Below are positions 1-12,635 of a stretch of 64,000 nt of DNA, piece by piece. The position numbers and the translations under genes were made by a program. Numbering within the stretch: position 1 is the first letter of the stretch; every line of letters starts with the position of its first letter. The DNA comes from Mermis nigrescens (taxonomy: Eukaryota > Nematoda > Enoplea > Mermithida > Mermithidae): assembly GCA_036768485.1 (NCBI GenBank), contig JAVLUZ010000340.1, positions 4,523,886 to 4,587,885 of the forward strand. Direction: 5' to 3'. The notes under the pieces were generated by a model. It did not search any database and was not told where the DNA came from. It saw nothing but the letters and a program-made list of their open reading frames with translations.

Positions 1-146
1 AATAAAAAATTTTATCTTGGTAGTCATCTTTCGAAAATAGGTTCCTTGAACGCAGAATTGAATTCTATACAAGATGGTATATTGCATGTTGATATTGCGC
101 TTATACATGTAGCCTTAGGGGTAGGGCAAATCATTATGCAACACCC

Positions 147-523
147 TGTACACGTGCAAAGATTTTTGGGAAGTCAAAACCCGCAAAAAAAGTCTAAACT
201 TCGCAGAAATTTACTGCGCTTCGTGCTGAAATGAGTAATTGTGTGTCCTAGATATCTTTATAATAGCAGAAATCGCATTTCGAAAGGAAAAGTGTCAAAT
301 TTTTAGGCGCTTCGCGCCGTTTTAAGACGATTATTAATGATTTTTGCCCTCGTTAACCCTGCAATTAGCTATAATACGCTACTAAAGGTCGAACAACTCT
401 ACCACTCTAAAGCCGCTACCGTACTATATCATAGCATCTAAAAATTTGTGTGCACAAAATGTACAAAGACTTTTAGGGACCATCTTTGTACATGTACAAA
501 TAGACCTTGTACAAAAAACACTG
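147..523 (+). repeat. Partial family A (CAGTG...CACTG) hAT-like element
   Basis: This matches the complete family A copy at 25226-25980 in reverse orientation. It includes the CTTTGTACATGTACAAA palindrome, the GGCGCTTCGCGCC hairpin near 306 and the terminal AACACTG at 517-523. The other terminus is absent, so this copy is truncated on its left. Confidence 0.65.
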
Positions 524-747
524 CCTCAACGCGTTTTTCTCGCGCCAGATTTTTGTTAAAGTCAAAGAAATTTAATTATTTTTTTCGCACAAAAATTGTC
601 GAAAATTTCAAAATTCCTAGAAAAAATTTTGCGTCAAAAGTGATTTTATGTAAAAGTATACGATGTAAAATACCGAAAAAACGCTATTTCACGCGTTAAG
701 AGCAAATTTTTGGACCTATTTTTGACTGTTTTTGGAAAAATTGGAAT

Positions 748-1189
748 CAGGCACGTAGCTGGCCGTCTTATTTTGGGGTGCCAACCATACGTGGGCAGCA
801 AGAATATTCTGGGGGGTTGCAAGATTTTTCAAAGGTCAAAAAATAGCCTCAAAAGTGGTGGTATGGCGAAAGAAACACCATTTTTCGACGTTTCTCTTTG
901 AGCACCATCTATTGGCATCGAAAAATTGCGGAAAAAAACAAAAAAATGTAAAAATTGAATTCTTTGGGGGGGGTTATTTGATTTCTGGGGGAGGGCATTT
1001 TGGTTTCTCGGGGGGGGGTAGAGTGCATTCCCACCAAACCCCCCACTCCCAGGTGTGGTGCCAACACCAATTTTAGGGGGACTAAGCCCAAAAGGGCCAA
1101 AAATAGCAAAGAATAATGTTTAAAAAGTCCGATTTTTCTGAATTTTGAGAGGGGGTCCAGCCCCTCATTGCCCCAGAGATACGTGCCTG
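748..1189. mobile_element. Family D miniature element (CAGGCACGTA termini), interrupted
   Basis: The left end CAGGCACGTAGCT at 748 and the right end ACGTGCCTG finishing at 1189 match the intact copy at 38285-38465. The copy is split by a complete family C element at 786-1057. Its own target duplication is not clear (5 of 8 positions match). Confidence 0.65.
786..1057. mobile_element. Family C miniature element with 8-bp target duplication
   Basis: It starts CATACGTGGGC and ends CCCAGGTGTG, which are imperfect inverted termini. It is flanked by an exact 8-bp direct repeat, GTGCCAAC, at 778-785 and 1058-1065. It has inserted inside a family D element. An 8-bp duplication fits the hAT superfamily; there is no coding capacity. 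Confidence 0.85.
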
Positions 1190-1477
1190 GTTGGGTTACC
1201 GCCCTCCCTTAGGAAAATCCTAGATCCGCCACTGCGCATTAGCATATTACAAGCGTCTATGGAGACGTTATTTTGGGGTCGTGCTGCACACACCAACATG
1301 CATCAGACACAGTCGCAACTTAGCGCACTGCTGTTTGCTTATTCCTTTGTTGCACCATTCCTGAACTGAACCTATCCTGGAACAAAGAAACTAACAAATA
1401 AATGTGCAAGCATGCGGACATGAGGGAAAAATTGGTAGGATATGGTGGTTAGGTAGGTACAACACAAGGTAATGTTA

Positions 1478-1592
1478 ACGGACCCGGACCCGCCGGCAGT
1501 GATCGGACCGAGGCCTCGGCCTCGGCAAGCCTCGGCGTTTTTTGGAGCCTCGGCGCCGAGGGCGAAGCTGAAAAGTGCCGAGGCGCCGAGGG
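1478..1592. repeat. GC-rich word array (CCTCGG/CCGAGG)
   Basis: Many copies of the hexamer words CCTCGG and CCGAGG follow the phrase CAGTGATCGGACCGAGG, next to GGACCCGGACCCG words. The same composite junction recurs in reverse near 13.57 kb. This is one of several arrays of similar design in the window. Confidence 0.6.
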
Positions 1593-2479
1593 TTAAAATC
1601 AAATTTGAATAAATTTAATATATCCGTTGAATATTAGCTATTTAGAATGCATCTGCAGTACAGAGGCTACATATTTTTTACCTATAGACTTTTCTTATGG
1701 TTTTAGTCGCGTACCCAGTTACACCAAGTTACATACAGCAAAGTGCCAATTTATTATTCATGTGATGACTAAGTTTTAATTATCATGCTCGCTACATGGA
1801 TCGGAAACGCACATTCACAAAGGAGGGGTGAGGGAGGGTTATTACCCTCCTCTCAGGGTACAAGACTCAAGTCACTGTCAGACAATTTTTGGTGAAAACC
1901 TTTTGAATATTTTCTGAACTCAATTTTTACTATGGCAAAAGTGCAGCTAACTATTAGAATTTCACGAAGTGATACAGTATTTTTGAATGTAAGCAAGAGT
2001 GAATAGACAAACTATCACTATAAAACATGCATGCAACACCTCAAAATTTTCGGGAGGGGCTCCTCGGCATACATGTAACGGCTTGAAATTTCGGGTAGGG
2101 GTCCCTGGCCATTTTTAAAAGCGACTCTGATTTTATGTCAAAAATGGCAAAAGCACCTAAAAATAGCCAACAAAGCGCAAATTTTCGCCAAAAATGGGTG
2201 GGGTGGGTAAAAACTTTCTGACGTTGGAGGAAAGGGTGTGGGGAGGACGTCCAATCCTGGGTGGGTGGGGACTTCCCCAAAGCCCCCTTTTACACGTGTG
2301 GTTTTCGGCCATTTTTATGGGAGAGGGGGTAAATGATCACGAATTTTCGACCGAAAATCGCAAAAACGCACCTAAAAATGGCCAATAAATGCAGGTTTTG
2401 CCAAAAATCAATTTCGGCTCGTGCATTTTCTTGGAGCCATTTTTATACAATGTTGAAATACTTTCTTGGACAACGTGAT

Positions 2480-2945
2480 ATTAATTATATCGTTTTTCAG
2501 TATATTTTAGGAAATTTCAAAATTTTTCGACGCTTCGCGCAAAATATCGCTAATATACTGCATTTCAATTGAAGCAGGGGAAATAAACACTCCAAAATCA
2601 ATTTTTGTGTAATCTAGGCATCTTTATGCAGATTTAAATATCATTTGTATCTATTTATACTATTTTCAAAAATTTTATGCAAAATAAGTACTATTCAATA
2701 ACTTTGCACTTTTTTGCCGTTCAAAGATAAAATTGACTAATTTATCCTGATGTTGCATTGGATTTCTAAGCACAGTAGTGCTTTTTACAATATTTAATTG
2801 GCATATTACAATATCTGTAATATTTCTGATTTTGTAGTACAAGTTGTTTCAGCTTTCTCAGTTGAGTTTTATGTGTAAATTTCATCAAAAGCTCATAAAA
2901 ATTTCGCGCTTCGCGCCGAACTAATATTATCAACTAAATTCAAGC
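2480..2945. repeat. Family B interspersed repeat
   Basis: This AT-rich segment is similar to 21640-22050 and 26000-26510. Shared landmarks are a GCGCTTCGCGC hairpin, a TTTGTGTAAT tract followed by AGCATCTTT, and a GATAAAATTGACT block. The termini are not resolved. Confidence 0.5.
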
Positions 2946-2967
2946 CGAATTATCACATTTAGGGCCA

Positions 2968-3275
2968 CGGTTTTTTGTCTTCGGCAAAGATTTTTCATAA
3001 TGTACAGAATCTTTTCAGGACCGTCTTTGTACATGCACAAAGATTTTTGGAGAGACAAAAACTGTAAAAAGGTGTAAAATTTCCGAAAATTTTCGGCGCA
3101 TCAGTAATTGTCTGTCCTATATATCTTTAAAATAGTAGAATTTGCATTTAAAATCGAAAAATGTCAAATATTCAGAAAGCCAGGAATTAGCTAAGATACA
3201 CTACCAAAGGTCGAAAAACCCCTGTTTTATCACACTAAATCGCTACTGTACCAGACTATAGTAGTACACAAAAAT
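2968..3275. repeat. Partial family A element
   Basis: The segment begins in TTTTTTGTCTTCGGCAAAG, like the inner end of the family A copy at 23094. It contains the CTTTGTACATGCACAAAG palindrome and the TACACTACCAAAGGTCG block. The CAGTG terminus and target duplication are not visible. Confidence 0.55.
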
Positions 3276-3330
3276 TGGCTCAACCCAGAAAACCTACTAT
3301 ATGCTGAGGCTGACACAAACTTTTTTGCGG

Positions 3331-3553
3331 ATTTCAAGGATTTCAGGGATGTTAACTTTTTTTAGTACTTCATGGATTTTATGGACTTCAAGGTTTTCAG
3401 AGACTTCAAGATTTTCAGGGACTTTAGGGATTTTAGGGACTTAAGGGATTTCAGGGACTCTAGGGACTTCAAGGACTTCAGGGACTTCCAGGGATTTCAG
3501 GGACTTCAGGGATTTCAGGGACTTCAGGGATTTCAGGGACTTCAGGGATTCCG
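3331..3553. repeat. Short-period tandem repeat
   Basis: There are about 18 diverged direct repeats of a unit like GGGATTTCAGGGACTTCA, becoming more regular towards the right. Translation gives a periodic RDF/GLQ peptide, which is an artefact of the repeat and not a gene. Confidence 0.85.
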
Positions 3554-4794
3554 ATTTCACGTTGTTTGATAGTTTCGCGAATTCCAGAAAGTTAAATGAT
3601 TTTAGAGACTTGTGCGTTTAGTGCAGCTAACTTGTTTTCATTTTTTACAAGGAACCCCGAAGGAAAAAGTTGAAACTTCTCGAAGTCTACCTAGCTAAAA
3701 ACGATGGGTGCACGTCAAAAACAATGTCTTTTTACGTTTCGGACAAAGCTCGTTCTTCCTACAACATAAAAACAAAACAATCGAAAAAAATTAATCAAGA
3801 AATGTTTAGATGTCCGAGGTCAAGAAAATTTGAGAAATCTGAGCAAAAATGAGCTAAAAGTGCACAATTTTTACAATTTTCATGAAAATTTAACAATTAT
3901 GGTGGGCAGGAATCGCAGCCATTTTGCGGGAGGCTCAATTTTCATTCTGGGATGGTTAAAAACCCTCTAAAACCTGAACAACGCATGTGTAGGAAAGTAT
4001 AAGTAATGTTATACGATAACAAAAAACAAATGCATTAAAAAACGTGGTCAAAGATTTATTCAGTTCATTAAAACGGTAAGACCATGTATAATAGCATACC
4101 GTTTACTGTGCTACATTTGAAGAAACATGTCCACTGTTACACGTACGTACTATTTAGTATAATTCTCAACAGCATGAGTGCAATAACTGCAAAAACATAA
4201 TGAGAAAAACTTTAAGACGTCTTGTACCGTTGCAATCCATTTCAAAGATTTTGTTCTTCTATTTTTTAGTTTTCCTATGCAATTTCAGATAAATTTCTAG
4301 AAATTTTCGGCATTTCGTATTAGATATTATTCTTCATAAATATGTATTAACTCTTAGGCACGCGGTTTAAAGTTCTGACAATCATGCCTGTGATGGAATC
4401 TTTAAAAAGATTCTTTTAAATTCTTTATTTCAATCGATAGAGTTCACCGAAAAAACTAAAAAAATGACATTACTTTAACTCTATCATCTGTTTCGTCTCT
4501 TTTCGACCTTTGAAAAATCCCTCGTAATTTGGAATTGGTTCAGACCTGGTCCTGTACCCGATTTTAGACCATCCAGAATTTCGTAGATGCCTAATATGAT
4601 AGCCACACAGCTGAACGATTATATGAATGCTTTTCTTCTAATCAATTCGCTTACTTTAAACAGTTAATGACAAATTTTTGAAGTACCGTATAAATTAGTA
4701 AGGTGAAAATAATTTTTTTCCTATTTTTTAGATTTACATATAAGCACCCTTTCTGAAAACTATGTTTTTCCAACGCTTCGCACGCTATGTATAA

Positions 4795-6213
4795 TCATGC
4801 ATCCCATTCCTCTTCATCATACGCATCTTTCAATTTCTCATAATACTCCTTCCAATCGTTCAAAATTCGCTTAAGCTTTATCGGAGGTTCATCTGCAATG
4901 TCTTCATTAAAAATCATTGAATACTGCTCAGACGAAAAGCCCAAATCGTTGAGAAGCTCATTGTCAACTAGCTGAACTGGCGCTTTGAAGAAGCACTGTG
5001 ATGCACGATTTGTTAGGCCGTAACTTCCCTGTAAGATCCTAAGTATGGTTTCTCACCTGTCTTGTACTCTCCGAGACTTTTGAACGACGAAACTGCTTCT
5101 GCAGTAGTTATATTGCGATTAAACCTGTACAACATGTTCGATGTGACAATCGAACCTGGAAATCGCACTATCGAACGACGGACGTCGATGTCATCAAGCG
5201 AAGCTTTTCGTGAAGCTGAAGAAATGGCATACAATCTAGCCTCCTTAGACATGTCGCCTTCATCTATAGCTCTGATCATCCCTATGTAAATTTTCATCTG
5301 CTTCTTTAAAATTGCGACCAATTCGAAAGCGCGCTGCACCATGATCGATGGAATTATTTCCGACATGCTCGGAATGTCATTGCCTTTCCTTATCACATGC
5401 TCCATTGCAACTTTTGTCACATGCATTATAACCGCCATACGAATGACATTGTCTAAATCTTTCGAGTCGTTGAAGTCGAATTCAATGTCTTTCAGACTGT
5501 TGGGTGATGAGAGTGCAACTGCTTCTATTGCCTCATCATAGACTAATTCTTTTCGCTCTCTCTCAGCTTCACGAAAAGCATCTAATTGCAAAATACCATC
5601 AGGACAAAACTTGTATTGCTTTTTCTGCACGCCCCTGTGGGATTCATAAAATGCAATGTAGAACGTTGAATGGCCAGTCTGTAGAAATCGTTGCTACTGA
5701 TCGCTGAACTGCATTTGGATATAATTTTAAGTATCCTGGGGCCGAAAATTTGCAAAAATCTATCAATTAAGCCGTCGCTGGTAGAAGTTATTTTTTCCAC
5801 AAGCTCACAGAATGGCTTTGGTTGCGTTGTGCCACCGATCGAAAAATAAACAATGTCGAGGTTGGCTGCATCGCGTTGGGAGTAAACTTTTGTTATTCCT
5901 TTGTCCGAAAAAAATTGTTCAGCATTGCTCGGAACCCGGTCCATTCTCGTTCTTTTGGGTTCAATGCCATCGAAAGGGTGGTACCGAATTCGTCTCTTGC
6001 CCATAATAAACGTCCGTTTCCGTCCTTTAGTGCCTTTAATAGGCCAGGCTTAGTAAAGTCGTGATAAGAGATTTTTGGAATCTTTTTTACTGTCTCCAAT
6101 CGTGTTAATGGCTCCTCCAAATAGCGATGAAATGCTTGCGTCTTGCCACCGCCGCTTTCACAGACGGAGAGCAAGTACAAATTCGGAATAACGTCGTATG
6201 CTATATCGCCCAT
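4795..6213 (-). pseudogene. Frameshifted DUF3987-like P-loop ATPase remnant
   Basis: Read on the minus strand, the first segment has a P-loop (ESGGGKTQAF) followed by RLLWARDEFG, a Walker-B-like acidic patch. The next frame has SIGGTTQP then DGLIDRFL, an order typical of DUF3987 helicase/primase-like ATPases of phages and mobile elements. The C-terminal helical part continues in two further frames to a stop at 4795-4797. The frame changes near 5900 (an A run), 5630 and 5030, so as it stands this is not translatable. An acceptor-like TTTTCAG lies immediately before the ATG at 6213, so this may be a downstream exon of a longer gene. The DUF3987 assignment rests on motif order only. Confidence 0.6.
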
Positions 6214-6658
6214 CTGAAAATTAGATTCAATTTAGAATGTGAGGAGACATGTTATTTAATATGCACTGGCGTATTTCAGGGGGCGGGGGGACCACCAAAC
6301 ACCCTCATTGGTTCAAAATAGTTGGCGAGATAAAAAATGGATACTGAATTCGCAATGATTTTCGGCAGTCACTGATCATAATTTCTCAGATATTCCTCGG
6401 CGCTTAGCGCCGGATTATCCCTATTAATGACATTTATTTACCTTTCTTCGCGGCCTGGAGGAAGCAATATTTTTGCTCATAAAATTGGTTATAAAACGAT
6501 TTCAAGAGCAAAAACAGCTTTTCCAGCATAGTTTTCTTCTATTCTTAGGCAAAATTTCAAAATTCTCTGTCGATTTCCGTCTAATACTACTAATACAGCA
6601 AGTTCAGTAGAAATTCAAACTCCTAAACGTTTTAGCGCTTAAATTTCACCAATTTTCC

Positions 6659-8166
6659 GGCGCTTTGCGCTCCGGATTTCCGCTTGAGTCAAACAGATTC
6701 AGTAATTCGTTCAAACAAAATCCTCAAAAGCTTCAAAATTTTCCGAAAAAGTTACGTCAAAAGTGATTATAAATAAAAATAAACAATGTAAAACGCCAAA
6801 AACGTTGTTTTGTACGTAATGGACATATTTATTTAAAATACGAGTACATACTAATTGTCTGTTTAACAAAAGTGATGTATTCAAATCGCTATATGTGATA
6901 CTTAGACTGTTTTGTAGCAAAAGTGTAAACTCGTATCTGATTTAAGCAAATTCAGTGTATTTGCCCTATTTTTTAAAGACTGTGAGAAAACCAAGATTAA
7001 GCTGCTGAATAGCTCTGTATTTGCGATTTATTACTTTTCCAGTTCATCGCAGAATAAGTAATGAAAATCGGATAAAGTATAAGTTTTTTATTTTATTCTC
7101 TTGAATCGATTAAAAATGTATATTTGATTTGTTAACCCTGACCGGATCGAACTCAGCTAAATTGATTAAATGATCAGCTTTGGAAGGATGCGGTATTTAA
7201 AACTGTGATTGCAGTTTGATGCCCAGCCCTGAATATCATCTAGTGATGCTTTTTTTGCATCAAATAATAATTTTTTGATCGTAATATTTACAGTTTTGCT
7301 GAACTTTTGGTAATGAGCTTGTCTTTCCATGAATACCTATATAACCAGGGGCGGATTTATAAGGGGGCGGGGGGGGGCGGCCGCTCCTTTCAACTAAGTG
7401 TACGCAGGGAGTTCAGTTCGGTCAGAGTTTGTTTTTAAATTCAAAAACTAATTTTAATTTAAAGTGAATTTAAGACATGCTTTTTCATTTAGAACTCTAG
7501 ACTTTGGTCTTTCAGACTGAAAATAGGAATAAAAAGGATACTTTAAAATGATAATTATTAAGTAAAATGCTTCTTTTGATTTATTTTTCTGCGGATTAGC
7601 TGATCCATAATGTAAATTGATGAGCAGTTATAGTGGCGGATCTAAGATTTCCGTAAGTCGGGGGTGGTCCCAACTTTCAACAAAAAACAGTCAAAAAATA
7701 GGTCGAAAATTTGACCATCACAAGCGAAATAGCGTTTTAGGCGTTTTGCGTTGCCTACTTTTATTTATAATACCTTTTGGCGCAAGATTCTTCCGAAAAT
7801 TTCTAAATTGTCGACAATTTAGAGCGGAAAAGTCATTAAATTGCTTTGGCTTCAGCGAGAAGCGCTGGATAATTTCGTGAAACTGGCTGAAAGACGTTTA
7901 GAAGCTTGTATCACAGTTCGATTTGCTCAATTTATATCAATTGACGCAAAGCGTCAAAAACATTTGAGCATTATGCTTGAAATTTTGCTGAAATAGCTGG
8001 TTCTACCCTTGAGATCGTTTTAAAATCCACTCCTTGAACAAAAATATGGCTTCCAGACCGCCAAAAAATGAATTTCTCGTCAGCTATCCTGGGCAACTGG
8101 GGACGGGGGCGGCCATCTCCGTCCCCCTTAAATCTGCCCCTGGAAACGTAGTGTAAAAAAATATTT
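6659..8166. repeat. Direct duplication, copy 1
   Basis: About 1.5 kb beginning at GGCGCTTTGCGC recurs at 8432-9985 at an offset near 1.77-1.8 kb, with conserved order throughout. It includes TAAGTGTACGCAGGGAGT, GCGGATyAGCTGATCC and the closing AAATCTGCCCCTGGA. Copy 1 has a CAGGGGCGGATTT tract at 7346 that copy 2 lacks. There is no gene. Confidence 0.75.
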
Positions 8167-8431
8167 GTTAGCCTTAAAAACTGACAATGTTTATTTATAA
8201 CACTGATAAATTTAATTGATATGGATATTATATTATGAATTTATAAATTTCCACGCAATTCTCGACCCCCTTAACACGGCTCACAGACGCGGACTTTCGA
8301 AAGTCATAACCAGTAAATTAAAATTTTGCACTTTGATCTGTAATCATTTGAAGGAACCGATCACGATTAGGAGAATCATTGATACTTTCCAATATGTCCT
8401 AAATTCCTACACTTTTTATTTAAAGGCTCCA

Positions 8432-9985
8432 GGCGCTTTGCGCCGGATTTTCGCTCGAATCAAACAGATTCAGTAATTTTTTCAAACAAAATCCTCGAAG
8501 GCTTCAAAATTTTCCGAAAAAAACTTATGTCAAAAGTGATTATAAATAAAAATAAACAATATAAAACGCCAAAAACGCTATTTTGCACGTAAAGGACATA
8601 TTTATTTAAAATACGAGTACATACTAATTGTCTATTTAACAAAAGTGATGTATTCAAATCGCTATATGTGATACTTGGACTGTTTTGCAGCAAAACTGTA
8701 AACTGGTATTTGATTTAAGCGAATTCAGCGTATTTGCCCTATTTTTTAAGGACTGTGAGAAAATCGAAATTAAGCTACTGAATAGCTATGTATTTGTGGT
8801 TTAATATTTTTCCAGTTCATCGCAGCATAAGTAATAAAAATCGGATAAAGTATAAGTTTTTTATTTTATTATCTTGAAATCGTTTAAAAATGCATATTTG
8901 ATTTTTTAACCCTGAACGGATCGAATTCGGCTAAATTGATTAAGTGATCAGCTTTGGAAGGATGCGGTATTTAAAGCTGTGATTGCAGATTAATGCCCAG
9001 CCCTAAAAATCATCTAGTGATGCTTTTTTGCATCAAATAATAATTTTTTGATCGTAATATTTACAGTTTTGCTGAAGTTCTGGTAATGAGCTTGTCTTTT
9101 CATGAATACACCTATCGCAACAAACCAAGAATACATACTCCAGACTAAAAAATCAACTATTCTTATTTCATATTACTGCTAGAAGACATAACTAAGTGTA
9201 CGCAGGGAGTGCGCTTCGGTCAGAGTTTGTTTTTGAATTCAAAAACTAATTTTAATTTAAAGTGAATTTAAGACGTGCTTTTTTATTAAGAAGTTTACAC
9301 TTTGGTCTTTCAGACTGAAAATAGGAATAAAAAGGATACTTTAAAATGATAATTATAAAGTAAAACCCTTGTTTTGATTGATTTCTCTGCGGATCAGCTG
9401 ATCCTTACTGTAAATTGATAAGCAGGTACAGTGGCAGATCTAGGATTTCCGTAAGTCGAGGGTGTTCCTAACTTTTCCAAAAATAAAAGTCCAAAATAGG
9501 TCAAAAATTTGACCATCACAAGCGAAATAGCGTTTTTAGGCGTTTTACATTGCCTACTTTTATTTAGATAACCTTTTGGCGCAATATTCTTCCGAAAATT
9601 CTTAAATTGTCTACAAATTTGAGCAAAAAATTATTAAATTGCTGTGGCTTTAGCAAAAAATTCAGTACGAAGCGTCGGATAATTTTGTGAAACTGGCTGA
9701 AGGATGTTTAGAAGCTTCCATTACAGCTCAATTTGCTCAATTTGTACCAATTGACGCGGAGCGTCAAAAATTTTCAAAAATTATGCTTGAAATATTTAAA
9801 AAAATTGCTCAAATAGCTGGTTCTGCCCTTGAAATCGTTTTAAAATCCACTCCTTGAACAAAAATATGGCTTCCAGACGTTTAAAAAAGTGAATATCTCG
9901 CCAACTCTTTTGGGCCGATAAGGGAGCAGGCGACCGTCTCCGCCCCTTTAAATCTGCCCCTGGACAGGTAGTGTAAAAAAATATT
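8432..9985. repeat. Direct duplication, copy 2
   Basis: This is the partner of 6659-8166, diverged by scattered substitutions and small indels. In place of the G-rich tract of copy 1 it has about 80 bp of unrelated sequence around 9110-9190. The spacer between the copies (8167-8431) shows nothing recognisable. Confidence 0.75.
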
Positions 9986-10003
9986 TAAAATCGGGTTTTT
10001 TAC

Positions 10004-10102
10004 TTCGTCCGAATCAAACAGCCAACCAAAATCAAGTCGCTCCGAGAAGGCCTTCACATATGTTGAGAAGCAAGATTCCGGGCTATATTTTTTGTTTGAC
10101 AT
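10004..10102 (-). CDS. Possible short first exon, unknown product
   Basis: An ATG on the minus strand at 10102 opens 33 codons that end exactly at a GAA|GTAAAA donor-like site. The peptide is hydrophilic (it ends LFDSDE) and looks less repeat-like than its surroundings. It could splice in phase 0 to the acceptor preceding 6213 and so form the start of the DUF3987-like gene. That join is speculative: the intron would be 3.8 kb and span the duplication. Confidence 0.25.
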
Positions 10103-10902
10103 TACTCGGCGCACAATTATAGCAAAATACAGGAATAAAAATATTTTGCAAAAGCCAGCAAAAACAAGAGCTACAAGCTAAAACTTGCTCTGTTAAACAG
10201 TGGCAAACAATATGCGCATGCCAGCTTAATGTGAACAACTAATGCTATAAATGAAACTCGCAGTTTCTTGGTTGAATCTTTTTGCTAGCTCAAGGTACTA
10301 TGTTCATAATCCGAGCTGTTGGTTGCTTATTTTTTATTTGTATAAAAATTGATTGGCAGGTCATTCTGCTCGACCTCCTGATCGAAATATTCGCGAAATT
10401 GGACTCAACAATTTCGTATGTATGTGCTTAGGACTTGTCTATCATGGTTTTTTCAGGAGCTTATGTAAATGTGCTCATGTGCGATTGGTTATAGGTATAA
10501 AAAACGTATGTTATAGGTATAAAAAACTGCTATGCGTGTATACACATGTTTTCCTTTATGACCGTTGACCATTTGTATCCGCAGAAGTGTAATGCATTGT
10601 CGCGCACCCGCATCAGTTGCTTCAGATGTCTTTTGGTCAGCTGCAGGCGAACATGCAAGCGCACCCTTTGCTACAGCCGAAACGTTGTTTTACATACACG
10701 GATACACTACTCCACGCTTATTAAATATGGAGAGTGCTTAGCTTGCTCTAGATGCGTATACGTTAGCTGCGTCCAGTAGATTCATACGTCATAAGCTTAC
10801 CACTTCGTGCATAGTATATACCAAAGAGCCTGAACTCCCTGAAATCCCTGAAATCCATCGAAAATGTGTAAAACTCCAACTCCTTAAAACCTTGTAGTAG
10901 GT

Positions 10903-10992
10903 AATGATCGACCGGAGATCCGGCTCCGGCCTCCGGCAAATCCGACCATTGTTTCCACTTCCGGTGTTTCGGCCGGAGGCCGGAGAATTTTT
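10903..10992. repeat. GC-rich word array (CCGGAG/CTCCGG)
   Basis: After GATCGACCGGAG, the words CCGGCTCCGGCC and GGCCGGAGGCCGGAG alternate around an AT-rich centre, making the segment strongly self-complementary. A sister array lies at 12636-12724. Confidence 0.6.
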
Positions 10993-11034
10993 TCGTTTTT
11001 TTGCATAGTGACCGAACGTACGAATTGCTAGGGA

Positions 11035-11150
11035 TGCAGCGGGTGCACATTTTTTGGAATAGCGGGTGCGGGTGCGGGTACCAAAATTTTGCTTTAGCGG
11101 GTGCGGGTGTCGCACCTTAAAAATAGCGGGTACGGGTGGCGGGTTTAGCA
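11035..11150. repeat. Word array (AGCGGGTGCGGGT)
   Basis: At least five clusters of GCGGGTGCGGGT-type words are separated by AT-rich spacers. The layout resembles the neighbouring CTCCGG arrays but uses a different word. Confidence 0.55.
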
Positions 11151-11779
11151 GTGAGATATAGCATAATATAAATAGGGCTAAAATGCTCCATTTTTTTGTC
11201 CGCTTAATGCAGTTATTTACTGTGTGCAAAATTCATATTAATCTTCAAGCTGATTGTCTTTTTCTTTGCAGACTACTCTCTCAATGAATTAAATTTGCAA
11301 ACTAAAGATAAGTAAATTGTCAATGATTGAACCATTGACCAGTATGAGTAATATATTTGCAATTTGCAGAATACAATGTTTAGACACTTGTTGTTGTCAT
11401 TCTCTTCTTAAAAAGGGTCTACGACGTTTTCGCGCCAGCAATCTAAAAAATATTTTAAGTACATTAATTTTGAAGCAATTCTTAAGTAAATTATATATTC
11501 AGAATCGACGAGTATTCATTTGTGTACGACTGAAAAACTGTAGAAAATCCAGTGTATTTTTAGATGCGTTTAATTATCTCATTAAACTCAAAGATATTCT
11601 AAAAGTAATTTGTACCATCACGTAGAGAATTGAATGAGCTTTCAGAATCTGTATTATACTTTAATCGTAAATTAAATGTAAATGATTAATAATATTACAA
11701 CGAGTATGGCGCCAAGACGGCAGTGCCAAAACGTCCTACTTCGTCTTAAAAAAGCAATGTACAATACATTGCTGCACAT

Positions 11780-12110
11780 TTTGCACACATAAATTTTTAG
11801 GTACTATTAAATGGTACAGTAGCGATTTTAGTGTGGTAAAAACAGAATTGTTCAAATTTTGGTGGTGTGTTTTATGTAATTTCTGGGTCTCTTAGGGCAA
11901 AAATCACTAAGAAGCGTAAAACGGCACGAAGCGCCGAAAAATTTGACATTTTTCCTTTTGAAATGCGATTTCTGCCATTATAAAGATATGTGGAATACAC
12001 AATCACTCATTTCGGCGCGAAGCGCCGAAAATGTTTTTCGAATTACAGACCTTTTTTTTGCAATTTCTGTCTTCCCAAAAAATCTTTGTACATCGGGAAA
12101 AAATTTTGCC
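11780..12110. repeat. Partial family A element
   Basis: It carries the family A internal order: a CACATTTTGCACA end region, GTACAGTAGCGATTTTAGTG, two GAAGCGCCGAAAA hairpins and CTTCCCAAAAAATCTTTGTAC. Both outer termini are degraded. Confidence 0.6.
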
Positions 12111-12635
12111 AGATACGAAAAAAATTGTGTCTAGAAGCATGATTTACTGCTAGATTTCTTGTATTTATAGCATTTGACGCGGAACATCGAAATTTTCAAT
12201 CGAAAATAGAAGAAAAATTGTTCTAAAACCTACATGAACAGATAATGGCTTCCAGGTCGCCAAGAAAGCAAATAAATCTCATTAATAGGTACATATCATC
12301 CGACGCATAGCGTCAGAAAAATGTTGAGAAATTATGGTCACTGGCGGCCAAAAATCATTGCAAATTGCATATCCATTCTTCATCTCGCCAAATATTTTTG
12401 GCCAAGCTGGGGGCGGTTACCCCCTGCCCTCCCCTTAAATCCGCCCCAGCATTTTTTATCTGGCCAAATATTTTTAGCTAGCCAATGGGGGCGGCCGCCC
12501 ACCCCGCCGTCCCCCTTAAATCCACCCCTGTATTTCATATAACAAACTAGCTGATATGCAGTTAAGATGCATGTGCACTATGGTCTAGGTCTTGGTCACA
12601 AAGATGTCCTATCTATCCGCACGTGTAAAATTATA

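Larger units (their letters stand above)
1..4794. other. Gene-free region of layered repeats
   Basis: No reading frame here has a recognisable domain or a phase-consistent exon chain. The stretch contains partial copies of a CAGTG-ended miniature transposon, a nested pair of small elements at 748-1189, a GC-rich word array near 1.5 kb, an AT-rich repeat shared with 21.6 and 26.0 kb, and a short-period tandem repeat at 3331-3553. Positions 3560-4790 are AT-rich and show nothing further that I can support. The small open frames in this stretch are repeat translations. Confidence 0.6.

Noticed and set aside
3372..3569. Open frame encoding a periodic RDF/QGLQGF peptide
   Set aside because: It is the translation of a short-period tandem repeat; the period, not a protein constraint, explains the pattern.
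5062..5541. Plus-strand open frames over the DUF3987-like remnant
   Set aside because: They are antisense shadows of the minus-strand ATPase fragment and have no domain of their own.
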